From assembly GCF_947495925.1 (NCBI RefSeq), contig NZ_CANMAU010000001.1, positions 186,001-250,000 of the forward strand: a stretch of 64,000 nt of DNA. Reading direction: 5' to 3'. Each line of letters starts with the position of its first letter. The first letter of the stretch is position 1. The notes beneath the pieces are model-generated. The model had not been told where the DNA came from and searched no databases. It was given only the letters and a program-made list of their open reading frames with translations. Below, piece by piece: positions 28,520 to 38,473 of the stretch. This stretch comes from an uncultured Algibacter sp. GTDB taxonomy: Bacteria; Bacteroidota; Bacteroidia; Flavobacteriales; Flavobacteriaceae. Made by a program: the position numbers and the translations under genes.

Positions 28520-30205
28520 ATGAATACATTTATAAAAAAATTAAGCTTTCTTTTTCTTTCACTAGCTTTAGTATTTACGGCCTGTGAAAATGAAGAAACG
28601 TTAAATCTAACGTCTCCTGACCCTGCATTAACATTGCAACAACCAGGTATTAGCACCGTATTTTTAAATTTCTCCTTACCAGATAATCCAGCATTTACTA
28701 TTTCTTGGAATGACGATCTTACTGAAGGTGGGACTTATAATATTGAAATGGATACAGCATCTGATTTTGGAGCAGCCAGTACTATTGGAACTTCAGAAAC
28801 AAATAGTTTTACTATGACTGTATCTGAATTTAATAATGCCATTGTTAATACAGGTGTAGAAACGTTTAAAGACATCCCTGTTTACATGAGGGTTTTAGCT
28901 AACGGAACGGTTTCGAATAGTATATTAATGCTTGCAACAACCTATCCGGTTAATGCTCCTGTAATTACTACCCCTACTGATGGTTCTTCTTTTGTGCTTT
29001 CAATTGACAATAATAATGATCTTGCAACATCTGTAACGTGGACAGATCCAATATTGGATTCATCATTAGATATGGATATAGAATATGTTGTTGAAACCGC
29101 TTTAGCTGGTACTGATTTTGCCTTACCTATTGAAGCTGGAAACATAAGAAACCTAAGTACTATTGATTTAACACATGCTCAATTAAATGCAGCTGCCATT
29201 CAAAGTGGTATTGAACCTGATACAACAGGTGATCTTGACATGAGATTAGCAGCAACCATTACAGACATATCAACAGGTAGTGTATTAGAACGAATCTCTG
29301 ATCCAATTAAAATCACTGTGTCTACCTATATGACGTCTTTAGACTTATCTACACCATGGGGCGTTGTAGGATCAGGTGCAAATGATTGGGGAGCAACTCC
29401 TGATTTGCCATTCTTTACAACGGAAACTGAAGGCGTATTAGCGGCTTATGTAAACCTTATTGATGGTGAAATTAAATTCAGACAAAATAATAGTTGGGAT
29501 GCACCAAATATTAATTACGGAGATAATGGCGCTGATGGCACCTTAGAAGAGGGCGGAGCAAACATTCCTGTAACCGCAGGTTCTTACAAAATCACTATGG
29601 ACTTGAACACATTAACATACACTATTGAACCTTTCTCTTTAGGTATTGTTGGAGGTGCCTATAATGATTGGGGAGCAACACCTGATTTCATGTTAGATTA
29701 TGATCAATATTCAGATGTATTTAGAGGTATTGTAACCCTAATTGACGGTGAGATGAAGTTTAGAATGAATAACGATTGGGGAACCAATTGGGGAGATGAT
29801 GGAGTTGATGGAACTTTAGATGAAGGTGGCGCTAATATTGTAGTAACTGCTGGAATATACATTGCTACTGTTAACTTAAATGATATGACTTATACATTAG
29901 AACCAATAGACTATGTTTGGGGACTAGTAGGAGGCGCATATAACGAATGGGGAGCAACTCCAGATGCTCAATTTAATAGGGATTGGTCTAGGCCTTTTGA
30001 TGATATTTGGATTTTAAATGATGTAACGCTTATTGATGGTGAATACAAATTTAGAGCCAATAATGATTGGGATGTAAATTATGGTGATGACGGCGGAGAT
30101 GGTATTCTTGACTCAGGTGGAGCTAATTTAGTTACAACGGCTGGAACGTATTCATTTGTTCTTGATTTTACTGACCCAACAAAACCTACCTATACCAAAA
30201 AATAG
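28520..30205 (+). CDS. SusF-like lipoprotein with three tandem starch-binding-type repeats
   Basis: A 561-residue lipoprotein with Cys22 (ALVFTAC). It has two N-terminal SusE/F Ig-like domains (~30-270) and then three homologous repeats of about 85-100 residues (~275-360, ~365-455, ~460-560). Each begins WG(V/I/L)VG-AxN(D/E)WGATPD, continues with LIDGE(I/M/Y)KFRxNN(S/D)W, YGD-GxDGxLxxGGAN and TAGxY, and ends in a strand. Bacteroides SusF likewise carries three starch-binding modules, so surface starch binding is likely. A strong terminator follows 15 bases after the stop, closing the susCDEF unit. Confidence 0.87.
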   Translation: MNTFIKKLSFLFLSLALVFTACENEETLNLTSPDPALTLQQPGISTVFLNFSLPDNPAFTISWNDDLTEGGTYNIEMDTASDFGAASTIGTSETNSFTMTVSEFNNAIVNTGVETFKDIPVYMRVLANGTVSNSILMLATTYPVNAPVITTPTDGSSFVLSIDNNNDLATSVTWTDPILDSSLDMDIEYVVETALAGTDFALPIEAGNIRNLSTIDLTHAQLNAAAIQSGIEPDTTGDLDMRLAATITDISTGSVLERISDPIKITVSTYMTSLDLSTPWGVVGSGANDWGATPDLPFFTTETEGVLAAYVNLIDGEIKFRQNNSWDAPNINYGDNGADGTLEEGGANIPVTAGSYKITMDLNTLTYTIEPFSLGIVGGAYNDWGATPDFMLDYDQYSDVFRGIVTLIDGEMKFRMNNDWGTNWGDDGVDGTLDEGGANIVVTAGIYIATVNLNDMTYTLEPIDYVWGLVGGAYNEWGATPDAQFNRDWSRPFDDIWILNDVTLIDGEYKFRANNDWDVNYGDDGGDGILDSGGANLVTTAGTYSFVLDFTDPTKPTYTKK

Positions 30206-30220
30206 AATTAATAGCATTAA

Positions 30221-30249
30221 AAAAGGCTGATATCCATCAGCCTTTTTTT
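30221..30249 (+). terminator. Rho-independent terminator after the SusF-like gene
   Basis: Stem GGCTGAT (30225-30231), loop ATCC, stem ATCAGCC (30236-30242), followed by seven T. An A-run precedes it. It separates the susCDEF unit from the T9SS amylase gene, which starts 47 bases later. Confidence 0.9.
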
Positions 30250-30295
30250 CCTTATACACCTATTTGCTTTGCTTAATTCATCAAAAATAATAGTC

Positions 30296-33200
30296 ATGAA
30301 AAAATTAATACTTTTTACTTTTATCTTATTTGGACTCTCGATGGCCGCGCAAGTCACGATCTCTCCAAAGGCATTTGAAGTAACTGATGAAATTACAATT
30401 ACTGTAGATATTAATAGTACGGCTTCAGATTGTAACCAATTAGATTCACCGAATAAAGTTTATTTACATTCAGGCATTGGAGATGATTCAAATGCGTTTG
30501 GCTACAGCGTGGTTGGTAATTGGGGACAAGATGATGGCATTGGACTCATGACTAGTAATGGCGACGGAACCTATAGTATCATCTTAACACCGTCAAGCTA
30601 CTACAATATGACCACAGAACAACAAAATACAGCTACCCAACTTGGGCTAGTATTTAGAAATGAATCAGGAAATCAAGAGCTTAAAGATAATGGATGTAAT
30701 GATTTCTTTGTTGACTTAGGGTCATTTCAATTATTTTTAAACGCACCTAACGTAGCGTCTACGGTTTTAAACGCAGGAGAAGCGCTATCCATTGAAGCCA
30801 CGGCTAGTTTAACTGCCGATTTCACCTTGCTTGCTAACAATATTGTTGTGGACACTAAAACGCAAACCACAACTTATACTAACGATTATACGGTAAATGA
30901 AACTACAGCATTTGAATTAAGAATATCCAATGGTGTTAGCAGCGACACTAAATCCTTTCAAGCTATTGTAAAGCCCACTGTCACTGAATCTCCTGTACCA
31001 AGCGGACTATTAGACGGCATTAATATTAACCCGGCAAATAACTCGGAAGTTACTCTGGTTTTATATGCACCTGGGAAAGATTTTGTTCATGTTATTGGCG
31101 ACTTCAACAATTGGACGATTGATGACACGTTTTTAATGAAAAAGGACAGTGATAAAGACCGCTTTTGGATTGAACTCAACGGCCTTACACCACAAACAGA
31201 TCATATGTATCAATATGTAGTTGATGCTAGTATTTACACGGCTGACCCCTATTCACCTGTAGTACTAACCGAATCAAACGATCAATACATTGATGAGATT
31301 ACGTACCCAAACTTGCCTGCATATCCTACAGGAAAAACAAATCATTCTGTTACTTTACTTCGTACGGGAGACGCGCCTTATAATTGGCAAGTGCCTAATT
31401 TTGTTAGTCCAGATAAAAATGATCTAGTTGTATATGAATTACTAATCAGAGATTTTGATAAATTACATAGTTTTGAAGCGGTAAAAAGCAGATTAGATTA
31501 CCTACAGGACCTAGGTATTAATGCCATAGAATTTATGCCACTTAATGAATTTGACGGCAATGAAAGTTGGGGTTACAACCCATCTTTCCATATGGCATTA
31601 GACAAATATTATGGGACACAAAATGCTTTTAAAGCTCTGATTGACGAATGCCACCTGCGTGGTATGGCGGTTATTGTAGATGTCGTTTTCAATCACGCTT
31701 CAGGTCAAAATCCATATTATAGATTATGGAATACTAATAATGGCGACTATGGAGGAACAGCATCAGCAGACAGTCCGTTTTTTAATCAAGAAGCCACCCA
31801 CAGTTACAGTGTCTTTAACGATTTCAATCACAGCAGCCAAGCTACACGAGATTATGTAAAACGTGTGTCACAGTTCTGGATTGACGAATATAATATTGAT
31901 GGTTACCGCTGGGATCTCACTAAAGGTTTTACTCAAAACTGTACACCAAATAATGAAAGCTGTACTGGATCTTACCAACAGGACCGTGTAGATGTTTTAA
32001 AACTATATGCAGATGACCAATGGGATATCAAAGACAACTTTTACGTGATTTTTGAACATTTAGGTGGAATTACCGAGGAAAAAGAATGGGCTAACTATAG
32101 AGCTAATGAAGGGAAAGGCATTATGCTTTGGAACATTTTAAATCATGAATATAGTAATGCAACCGCTAAAGATCCTGCTTCTAATTTTAAAAATATTTCA
32201 TATAAAGAAAAAGGATTTGACCAAGCATCCTCCTCCATTGGATACATGGAGAGCCATGACGAGGAACGCATTATGTATAATAATATAACATCTACTGAAT
32301 CCAATGGAGATTACAAGATTAGTGAATTACCAACAAGCTTACAACGCACAGAAACTGCAGGTGCATTTTTCTTTACCGTTCCTGGACCAAAAATGATTTG
32401 GCAATTTGGTGAGTTGGGTTATGACATATCCATTAATGAAGGTGGCAGAACAGGAAACAAGCCCATATTATGGGAGTACTATGATGACCCAGACCGAAAA
32501 GCGTTATATGATACGTGGTCTGAATTAATTCGCCTAAAATTAGAGCAGCCCATTTTTAAAACCACTGACTTCACAATGAGTACAGGTGCTTCCAATGGGT
32601 TAAAAACAATTCACTTAAACTTAGCGAACGCTGCTGGTGAAAATATAAAACACATTACAGTTATTGGGAATTTCGGACTTACTGCTCAGAATATTAATCC
32701 TGAATTCCAACAAACAGGCACTTGGTATAATCTTCTTGGACGCAACACCCCCTTGAACGTAACAAACACTAAAACCCCTATTAATTTAGAACCAGGCACT
32801 TTTATTATTTACGGTGACAAACCTTTTATTAATCCTGAAGACCTAGATAGTGATGGCGTATTAAATGCCAACGACCAATGTCCAAACACGCCTTTTGGAG
32901 CTACTGTTGATGCAAATGGTTGTGAAATTTTCAGTCTTCCAAAAAACAATTTTAGAATTCAAATATCAGGAGAGACCTGCCGAAATAGTACCAACGGGAT
33001 AATTGGTATCATGGCTCTAGAAACTTTAGATTATAGCGTCAAGATTAATGGTAATGATAATAGAGATTTTACTAACAATTTAATAATAGAAAACTTAGAA
33101 GCTGGGAACTACGAATTATGTTTCACGGTTAAGGATGAAGCAGATTTTGAAATGTGCTTTAATGTTGCTGTGACCCAACCTGAAAATTTATCAGTATTCT

Positions 33201-33640
33201 CTAAGGTGAGCAGCAGCAAAAATCAAGTTGCGCTGAATATGTATGGCAGTAGCTCCTATAGCGTTACTATTAACGGCGTAACCCGTCAAACGTCGGAATC
33301 AAATATTAATTTAGATTTACAGCCTGGAGAAAACACCATTCGTGTTAGCACTAATAAAGATTGTCAAGGCACTTACGAAGAAACCATTTTCTACGGCGGT
33401 GAAATGATGGCATATCCTAACCCCATAAAAAACAATAATATTCTCAATATATATTTAGGAGATCTAAACAATACTGCAGGTACCATAGAAATATATTCCG
33501 TACTTGGAAAACTCATTTACACAGAAAGTACAAACAGTAACCAGATAAGAATAAGTACAGATAGTTTTAGCAAAGGTTTATACCTTGTTAACGTAACTAG
33601 TGGTACAATTCAAAAGAGCTTTAAAATAATTAAGAACTAA
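30296..33640 (+). CDS. Secreted multidomain GH13 alpha-amylase with T9SS sorting domain
   Basis: A 1114-residue protein, started at the ATG at 30296 because MKKLILFTFILFGLSMAAQ is a clear signal peptide. In order: an N-terminal beta domain (~20-130), an Ig-like domain (~140-235), a CBM48-type module (VTLVLYAPGKDFVHVIGDFNNW, ~250-340) and a GH13 barrel (~380-800) with VIVDVVFNHA, GYRWDLTKGF (nucleophile Asp), VIFEHLGG (Glu) and ESHDEER. Then comes one thrombospondin-3 repeat (DLDSDGVLNANDQCPNTPFG), a beta region, and a C-terminal type IX sorting domain (YPNPIKNNN...FSKGLYLVNV...KSFKIIKN). It should be exported by T9SS to the surface and degrade starch ahead of SusCD. Confidence 0.92.
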   Translation: MKKLILFTFILFGLSMAAQVTISPKAFEVTDEITITVDINSTASDCNQLDSPNKVYLHSGIGDDSNAFGYSVVGNWGQDDGIGLMTSNGDGTYSIILTPSSYYNMTTEQQNTATQLGLVFRNESGNQELKDNGCNDFFVDLGSFQLFLNAPNVASTVLNAGEALSIEATASLTADFTLLANNIVVDTKTQTTTYTNDYTVNETTAFELRISNGVSSDTKSFQAIVKPTVTESPVPSGLLDGININPANNSEVTLVLYAPGKDFVHVIGDFNNWTIDDTFLMKKDSDKDRFWIELNGLTPQTDHMYQYVVDASIYTADPYSPVVLTESNDQYIDEITYPNLPAYPTGKTNHSVTLLRTGDAPYNWQVPNFVSPDKNDLVVYELLIRDFDKLHSFEAVKSRLDYLQDLGINAIEFMPLNEFDGNESWGYNPSFHMALDKYYGTQNAFKALIDECHLRGMAVIVDVVFNHASGQNPYYRLWNTNNGDYGGTASADSPFFNQEATHSYSVFNDFNHSSQATRDYVKRVSQFWIDEYNIDGYRWDLTKGFTQNCTPNNESCTGSYQQDRVDVLKLYADDQWDIKDNFYVIFEHLGGITEEKEWANYRANEGKGIMLWNILNHEYSNATAKDPASNFKNISYKEKGFDQASSSIGYMESHDEERIMYNNITSTESNGDYKISELPTSLQRTETAGAFFFTVPGPKMIWQFGELGYDISINEGGRTGNKPILWEYYDDPDRKALYDTWSELIRLKLEQPIFKTTDFTMSTGASNGLKTIHLNLANAAGENIKHITVIGNFGLTAQNINPEFQQTGTWYNLLGRNTPLNVTNTKTPINLEPGTFIIYGDKPFINPEDLDSDGVLNANDQCPNTPFGATVDANGCEIFSLPKNNFRIQISGETCRNSTNGIIGIMALETLDYSVKINGNDNRDFTNNLIIENLEAGNYELCFTVKDEADFEMCFNVAVTQPENLSVFSKVSSSKNQVALNMYGSSSYSVTINGVTRQTSESNINLDLQPGENTIRVSTNKDCQGTYEETIFYGGEMMAYPNPIKNNNILNIYLGDLNNTAGTIEIYSVLGKLIYTESTNSNQIRISTDSFSKGLYLVNVTSGTIQKSFKIIKN

Positions 33641-34353
33641 TGAAAAAGTCATTTAAATATTTAGCGGTAGGGTTGATCCTTAGTTTTTACTCAAGTTGCA
33701 GTAGCAGTGGTGACAGTCCTGCTCCTCCAGATCCACCAATTGAAGTTACACCGCCCAATTCGGCAACCTTAGTTTTTCCACAGGAAAATTCTGAATGTAC
33801 GGAAGGGTCTAATTTAACAAGTACTGAAAGTACTATTCTATTCAATTGGAATGATGCCGACCATGCTACAAGTTATAAAATTTATGTAAAAAATTTAGAA
33901 ACTCAGACCATGGCAAATTACACCTCAGATGTTTCTGAAAAAAGCGTCACACTATTAAGAGGGACACCTTATTCATGGTACGTTGTTTCAGAAAACTCAG
34001 GAACCGAAACCGCTGATAGTGCTACTTGGAAATTCTATAATGCTGGAGAAGCAGCCTCATCTTACGCTCCTTTCCCTGCCGAATTAAATAGTCCTATTTA
34101 CGATCAAATGTTTGATGCGGCAACAGTAAATGTAACTTTAGAATGGACGGGAGAAGATGTGGATAATGACATTAAAGAATTTACCATATTGTTGGGAACA
34201 GATACAAATCCATCGACAGTAGTTAGCACAACAAATAATAATAGCATAACCGTAACTGTTGCCTCTGGAAATAGTTATTACTGGCGGATTATCACGACAG
34301 ACGAGGAAAATAACTCATCAGAATCTCAGATATTCAAATTTAATATAGAATAA
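33640..34353 (+). CDS. Lipoprotein with two fibronectin-III-like domains
   Basis: A 237-residue lipoprotein with Cys20 (LSFYSSC), a proline-rich linker (PAPPDPPIEVTPP) and two FN3-like sandwiches: ~40-135 (STILFNWNDADHATSYKIYVKN...PYSWYVVSEN) and ~145-237 (VTLEWTGEDVDNDIKEFTILLG...SYYWRIITTDEENNSS). The start overlaps the amylase stop by one base (TAATG), indicating translational coupling with the secreted amylase. It has no catalytic motif. A carbohydrate-binding or scaffold role at the surface is likely but unproven. Confidence 0.8.
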   Translation: MKKSFKYLAVGLILSFYSSCSSSGDSPAPPDPPIEVTPPNSATLVFPQENSECTEGSNLTSTESTILFNWNDADHATSYKIYVKNLETQTMANYTSDVSEKSVTLLRGTPYSWYVVSENSGTETADSATWKFYNAGEAASSYAPFPAELNSPIYDQMFDAATVNVTLEWTGEDVDNDIKEFTILLGTDTNPSTVVSTTNNNSITVTVASGNSYYWRIITTDEENNSSESQIFKFNIE

Positions 34354-34380
34354 AAATTAGTTTAGTTTGTAGTTAATTGC

Positions 34381-34430
34381 AAAAAGCTTCTCAATTCAAG
34401 ATAGCGTACTTGAAAAAGAGAAGCTTTTTT
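34381..34430. terminator. Bidirectional terminator between convergent operons
   Basis: Outer arms AAAAAGCTTCTC (34381-34392) and GAGAAGCTTTTTT (34418-34430) pair, with an inner stem TTCAAG/CTTGAA. T-runs on both strands fit use by the plus-strand lipoprotein gene and by the minus-strand transaldolase gene that ends at 34453. Confidence 0.9.
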
Positions 34431-34452
34431 ATGTTATAATCTAACCTAGGCT

Positions 34453-35109
34453 TTAACTATTTCCTTTTTTGTAATCTGCTAAAAATTTAGCTAAGCCAAT
34501 ATCAGTTAAAGGATGTTTCAATAAGCCCTTAATAGACGACAATGGGCCAGTCATCACATCACTACCTAATTTCGCACAATCAATAACATGCATGGTGTGA
34601 CGCACAGATGCTGCTAAAATTTGAGTTTCAAATCCATAGTTATCATAAATCTGTCTAATTTCGGCAATAAGGTTTAATCCATCTGTAGAAATATCATCTA
34701 ATCGTCCAATAAATGGAGACACATAAGTAGCACCTGCTTTTGCTGCTAATAAAGCCTGCCCTGCAGAAAACACCAACGTAACGTTAGTTTTTATTCCTTT
34801 ATCTGAAAAATATTTGCACGCTTTAATACCATCAGCAATTAAAGGCAGCTTAACAACAATCTGAGGGTTTAAAGCCGCTAAAGCCTCACCTTCTTTAACC
34901 ATACCTTCAAAATCTGTAGAAATCACCTCCGCGCTAACATCGCCTTCAACTATATCACAAATCTTTTTATAATGTGCTATAATATTAGCTTCACCTGTAA
35001 TACCTTCTTTTGCCATTAAAGATGGGTTTGTTGTTACACCATCTAAAACACCTAAAGATTGGCCTTCTGCAATATCATCAAGGTTTGCTGTATCTATAAA
35101 AAATTTCAT
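34453..35109 (-). CDS. tal: Transaldolase, short (TalC/FSA-type) form
   Basis: A 218-residue class I aldolase. It transfers dihydroxyacetone units between sugar phosphates in the non-oxidative pentose phosphate pathway. Visible are [23 protein letters not shown], the Schiff-base Lys in [27 protein letters not shown] and [11 protein letters not shown]. In the last motif the residue matching Tyr131 of E. coli FSA is Phe. Phe there is associated with transaldolase activity and Tyr with fructose-6-phosphate aldolase activity, so I call transaldolase. It lies 3 bases after transketolase, its pathway partner. Confidence 0.9.
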   Translation of the reverse strand: MKFFIDTANLDDIAEGQSLGVLDGVTTNPSLMAKEGITGEANIIAHYKKICDIVEGDVSAEVISTDFEGMVKEGEALAALNPQIVVKLPLIADGIKACKYFSDKGIKTNVTLVFSAGQALLAAKAGATYVSPFIGRLDDISTDGLNLIAEIRQIYDNYGFETQILAASVRHTMHVIDCAKLGSDVMTGPLSSIKGLLKHPLTDIGLAKFLADYKKGNS

Positions 35110-35112
35110 TTA

Positions 35113-37161
35113 TTATTTTATTAAAACGTTACTATTTAAATATTCCATTACGTTTTGGCTTACTTTTTCTCCTGTAAAACCAAACTTATCATCTAACACT
35201 TTAGCTGGAGCTGAGTACCCGAAGTGATCTACACCAAATACTTTTCCGTTTTGACCAACTAAACCTTCTAAATTCACAGGCAAACCAGCCGTTAAACCAT
35301 ACAATGGTTTGTTGGTAGGAATAATGCTTTCTTGATATGCCTTAGATTGTTGTCTAAATACACCTTCAGATATAATAGAAGCAATATTTACTTTTAATCC
35401 TTCTTGGCTTTCAAGGATATGAGCAGCTTCAACTAAGGTCGAAACTTCCGATCCGTTTGCTATAAGAACAACATCTGGATTTTCAACTTCTTTCACTAAG
35501 TAACCCCCTTTTTCAGCTGCTAAGGCCTCTTCATATCTTGATTCACCTTGAGGCTCGATATCTTTTATGCCTTGTCTAGATAATATTAAACCAGATGGTG
35601 TATTTGTATTTTCTAAAGCCATTTTCCAAGCCACACTAGTTTCAGCTGAATCTGCGGGACGCATTGCTAAGAAACTATTTTTACCGCTATGATTTTTAAG
35701 CTTTTCTAGTAATCTAATTTGTGCTTCTTGTTCAATAGGTTGATGCGTTGGCCCATCTTCCCCTACTCTAAAGGCATCATGTGTCCAAACATATTTCACA
35801 CCTAACTCTTGAATGCCACTTAATCGTATCGCTGGCTTCATGTAATCTGAAAACACAAAGAATGTAGCTACCACAGGAATAACCCCGCCATGAAGCGCTA
35901 TACCATTCGCTATACAAGCCATAGTTAATTCAGCAACCCCAGCTTGTAAAAATGAACCGCTAAAATCACCTTTCTGTAGTGCTGATGATTTCTTTAAAAA
36001 CCCATCTGTTTTATCACTATTCGATAAATCTGCCGAAGACACAATCATGTTTTCCACATTTTCAGCCAAATAACCTAAAACATTTGATGAAGCTACACGT
36101 GTAGCTAAACCTGGTTTATGCGCTATTGACGAAAAATCTAGTTCTGGAAGTTCTCCTGACAAGAAAAAGTCTAACTTCGCTGCTAATGCTGAATTTTCTT
36201 TTCTCCAAGCATTAATCTCTGCTTTCTTTTCAGAAGCCTTTGCTGTTTTCGAAGCTACTAAATCTTTATAAAAGTTACTTACGTCACTATAAATATCAAA
36301 TGGGTTGTCAATATCAGCCCCCAAGTTTAATAACGTCTTTTCGTAATCTGCACCTGTTGCTCCTATTGGTTGACCATGTAATTCACAATAGCCTTCAAAC
36401 ATACTCCCATCAGCAGTCACACAGCCTTTACCCATTATAGTTTTACCAATAATTAAGGTTGGTTTTTCAGTCTCGCTATTAGCATCTGTTAATGCTTTTC
36501 TAATCTCATCATGGTTGTGAGCATCAATCGTAACAACTTTCCATCCCCAAGCTTCATACTTAGCAGCAGTATCTTCACTTGTTACCTCATCTGTAGAAGT
36601 AGACAACTGAATGTCGTTAGAGTCAAAAAACATAATGAAATTACTCAAGCCTAAATGCCCTGCAATTCTACCTGCTCCTTGAGAAATTTCTTCTTGAATT
36701 CCTCCGTCAGAAATAAAACCATAGACTTTATGATTCATCCAATCTCCAAAACGCGCTTGTAAAAACTTAGCTGCTATTGCCGCTCCAACCCCCATAGTAT
36801 GCCCTTGACCAAGAGGTCCAGACGTATTCTCTATTCCTCTAGCAACATCAACTTCTGGGTGACCAGGAGTAATTGAACCCCATTGCCTGAAGTTGGCAAT
36901 ATCGTCTTTCGCATAATTTCCTAAAAGATAATACTGCGCATACATTAAAGTAGATAAATGACCCGCATCCATAAAGAAACGATCTCTAAATGCCCACGTC
37001 ATATCAGACGGATCATAATTAAAAAACTCTGAATATAAGATGTGCATAAAATCTGCACCTCCCATAGGGCCACCGGGGTGACCTGATTTTGCCTTTTCTA
37101 CCATAGCAACAGCTAATGCTCTTATATTATCTGCCGCTTGTAAATTAATGTCTTTGTTCAT
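35113..37161 (-). CDS. tkt: Transketolase
   Basis: A 682-residue transketolase, full length. It moves two-carbon units between ketoses and aldoses with thiamine diphosphate. It shows MVEKAKSGHPGGPMGGADF, the central segment GPLGQGHTMGVGAA, the ThDP motif GDGGIQEEISQ-type (here SDGGIQEEISQGA), the activating Glu region and the DSSRxGEDGPTHQPIE-type loop (RVGEDGPTHQPIEQ). It forms a two-gene operon with tal. A -7 box is seen about 82 bases upstream of the ATG. Confidence 0.95.
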   Translation of the reverse strand: MNKDINLQAADNIRALAVAMVEKAKSGHPGGPMGGADFMHILYSEFFNYDPSDMTWAFRDRFFMDAGHLSTLMYAQYYLLGNYAKDDIANFRQWGSITPGHPEVDVARGIENTSGPLGQGHTMGVGAAIAAKFLQARFGDWMNHKVYGFISDGGIQEEISQGAGRIAGHLGLSNFIMFFDSNDIQLSTSTDEVTSEDTAAKYEAWGWKVVTIDAHNHDEIRKALTDANSETEKPTLIIGKTIMGKGCVTADGSMFEGYCELHGQPIGATGADYEKTLLNLGADIDNPFDIYSDVSNFYKDLVASKTAKASEKKAEINAWRKENSALAAKLDFFLSGELPELDFSSIAHKPGLATRVASSNVLGYLAENVENMIVSSADLSNSDKTDGFLKKSSALQKGDFSGSFLQAGVAELTMACIANGIALHGGVIPVVATFFVFSDYMKPAIRLSGIQELGVKYVWTHDAFRVGEDGPTHQPIEQEAQIRLLEKLKNHSGKNSFLAMRPADSAETSVAWKMALENTNTPSGLILSRQGIKDIEPQGESRYEEALAAEKGGYLVKEVENPDVVLIANGSEVSTLVEAAHILESQEGLKVNIASIISEGVFRQQSKAYQESIIPTNKPLYGLTAGLPVNLEGLVGQNGKVFGVDHFGYSAPAKVLDDKFGFTGEKVSQNVMEYLNSNVLIK

Positions 37162-37242
37162 TTTTTTAATTATGATTATTATTTAATGGACTTTAAATAA
37201 GCTCTCTAAAGGATAAATTACTTCTAAAAAGCATACATTTTG

Positions 37243-37250
37243 CAAATATA
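37243..37250 (-). promoter_or_regulatory. -7 box for tkt-tal
   Basis: TATATTTG on the minus strand matches TAnnTTTG and lies about 82 bases upstream of the tkt ATG. No TTG is found at the expected -33 distance. The rest of the 310-base region 37162-37471 is AT-rich; ahead of the plus-strand glycosyltransferase a near match, TAAAATTG with TTG 16 bases upstream of it, is the only other promoter-like sequence. Confidence 0.45.
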
Positions 37251-37471
37251 TAATCTTTAACTTGTTAGGACTTATAAAAGTTAAAATTATTTAATAACAC
37301 CTGTTAACATCTATAGATCTAGACTAAACAAGTTCATTACATTTTTTACAACATAACACTGATTAATTAATAATAACACTCTCTTAACTATAACGTAAAA
37401 TGTGAACGACCTAACGAATCCTTTAAATTGTTAATCTTACACATTCTAAAATTGGAAACAGTATTACCACT

Positions 37472-38470
37472 ATGAAAATACTTTACGCCATTCAGGGTAC
37501 TGGTAATGGACATTTAAGTAGAGCTAGAGATATTATCCCTATTTTAAAAAAGAAGAATATTGATTTAGATATTCTTATTAGTGGAACTCAGGCAGATATT
37601 GATATTCCTTATCCCATAACCTACCAATTTAAAGGACTTAGTTTCATATTTGGCAAAAAGGGGGGAATTGATATGTGGAAGACTTATTTGAGGGCAAACA
37701 CCCAACGTTTACAAAAAGAAATAAATAATCTTCCAATAGAAACCTACGATTTAGTAATTAATGATTTTGAACCAGTCTCTGCATGGGCGTGCAAACTAAA
37801 GAACAAACCTTGCATCAGTTTAAGCCATCAAGCTGCTGTGCTCGCCTCGAAATCACCCAGACCAAATAAAAAAGACCCCTTTGGAAAATTTGTTTTGGAA
37901 AAATACGCCCCTACCACCAAACAATATGGTTTTCATTTTAACAGCTATCAGGATAATATTTTTACTCCTGTCATTAGGCACGACATAAGGTCAATGTCAT
38001 GTAAAACAAAAGGTTATTATACAGTTTATTTACCCGCCTATGGTGATGAAAAAATTTTAAAAATACTTATATCGATTAAAAATGTGAATTGGGAGGTATT
38101 TTCTAAGCATAATAAAAAAATAATTAAAAGAGAAAACGTCATTATACAGCCTATACAAAACCAGAGTTTTATTAACAGCATGGCGAATAGTAGTGGCGTA
38201 CTTTGTGGTGCTGGGTTTGAAACTCCTGCCGAAGCTCTATATATGAAAAAAAAACTATTAGTTGTCCCGATGAAAGGCCAATATGAGCAACAATGTAATG
38301 CCGCCGCTTTAAAAGAGATGGGGGTTACCGTAATTAAATCGTTCAAAAAGAAACACATCAATAAAATACTAAATTGGATCGAAGAAGACCATATTGTTGA
38401 TGTTAATTACCCAGACCAAACCGAATCCATTATCAACCAACTACTTCGGGAAAATTTAGTTTCCAGTTAA
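37472..38470 (+). CDS. GT-B glycosyltransferase of the MJ1255-like family
   Basis: A 332-residue GT-B fold protein. The N-terminus MKILYAIQGTGNGHLSRARDI is a nucleotide-sugar-type Rossmann start with the GNGH loop. The C-terminal half holds the donor-binding segment VLCGAGFETPAEALYMKKKLLVVPMKGQYEQQCNAA, as in MurG-like and MJ1255-type transferases. There is no membrane segment. A GH1 glucosidase gene follows by 3 bases, so the two form an operon. The acceptor and product are unknown; a role in making a glycoside that GH1 recycles is possible. Confidence 0.75.
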   Translation: MKILYAIQGTGNGHLSRARDIIPILKKKNIDLDILISGTQADIDIPYPITYQFKGLSFIFGKKGGIDMWKTYLRANTQRLQKEINNLPIETYDLVINDFEPVSAWACKLKNKPCISLSHQAAVLASKSPRPNKKDPFGKFVLEKYAPTTKQYGFHFNSYQDNIFTPVIRHDIRSMSCKTKGYYTVYLPAYGDEKILKILISIKNVNWEVFSKHNKKIIKRENVIIQPIQNQSFINSMANSSGVLCGAGFETPAEALYMKKKLLVVPMKGQYEQQCNAAALKEMGVTVIKSFKKKHINKILNWIEEDHIVDVNYPDQTESIINQLLRENLVSS

Positions 38471-38473
38471 AAC

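Noticed and set aside
34453-35109. Fructose-6-phosphate aldolase
   Set aside because: Phe replaces the Tyr associated with aldolase activity, and the gene is next to transketolase.
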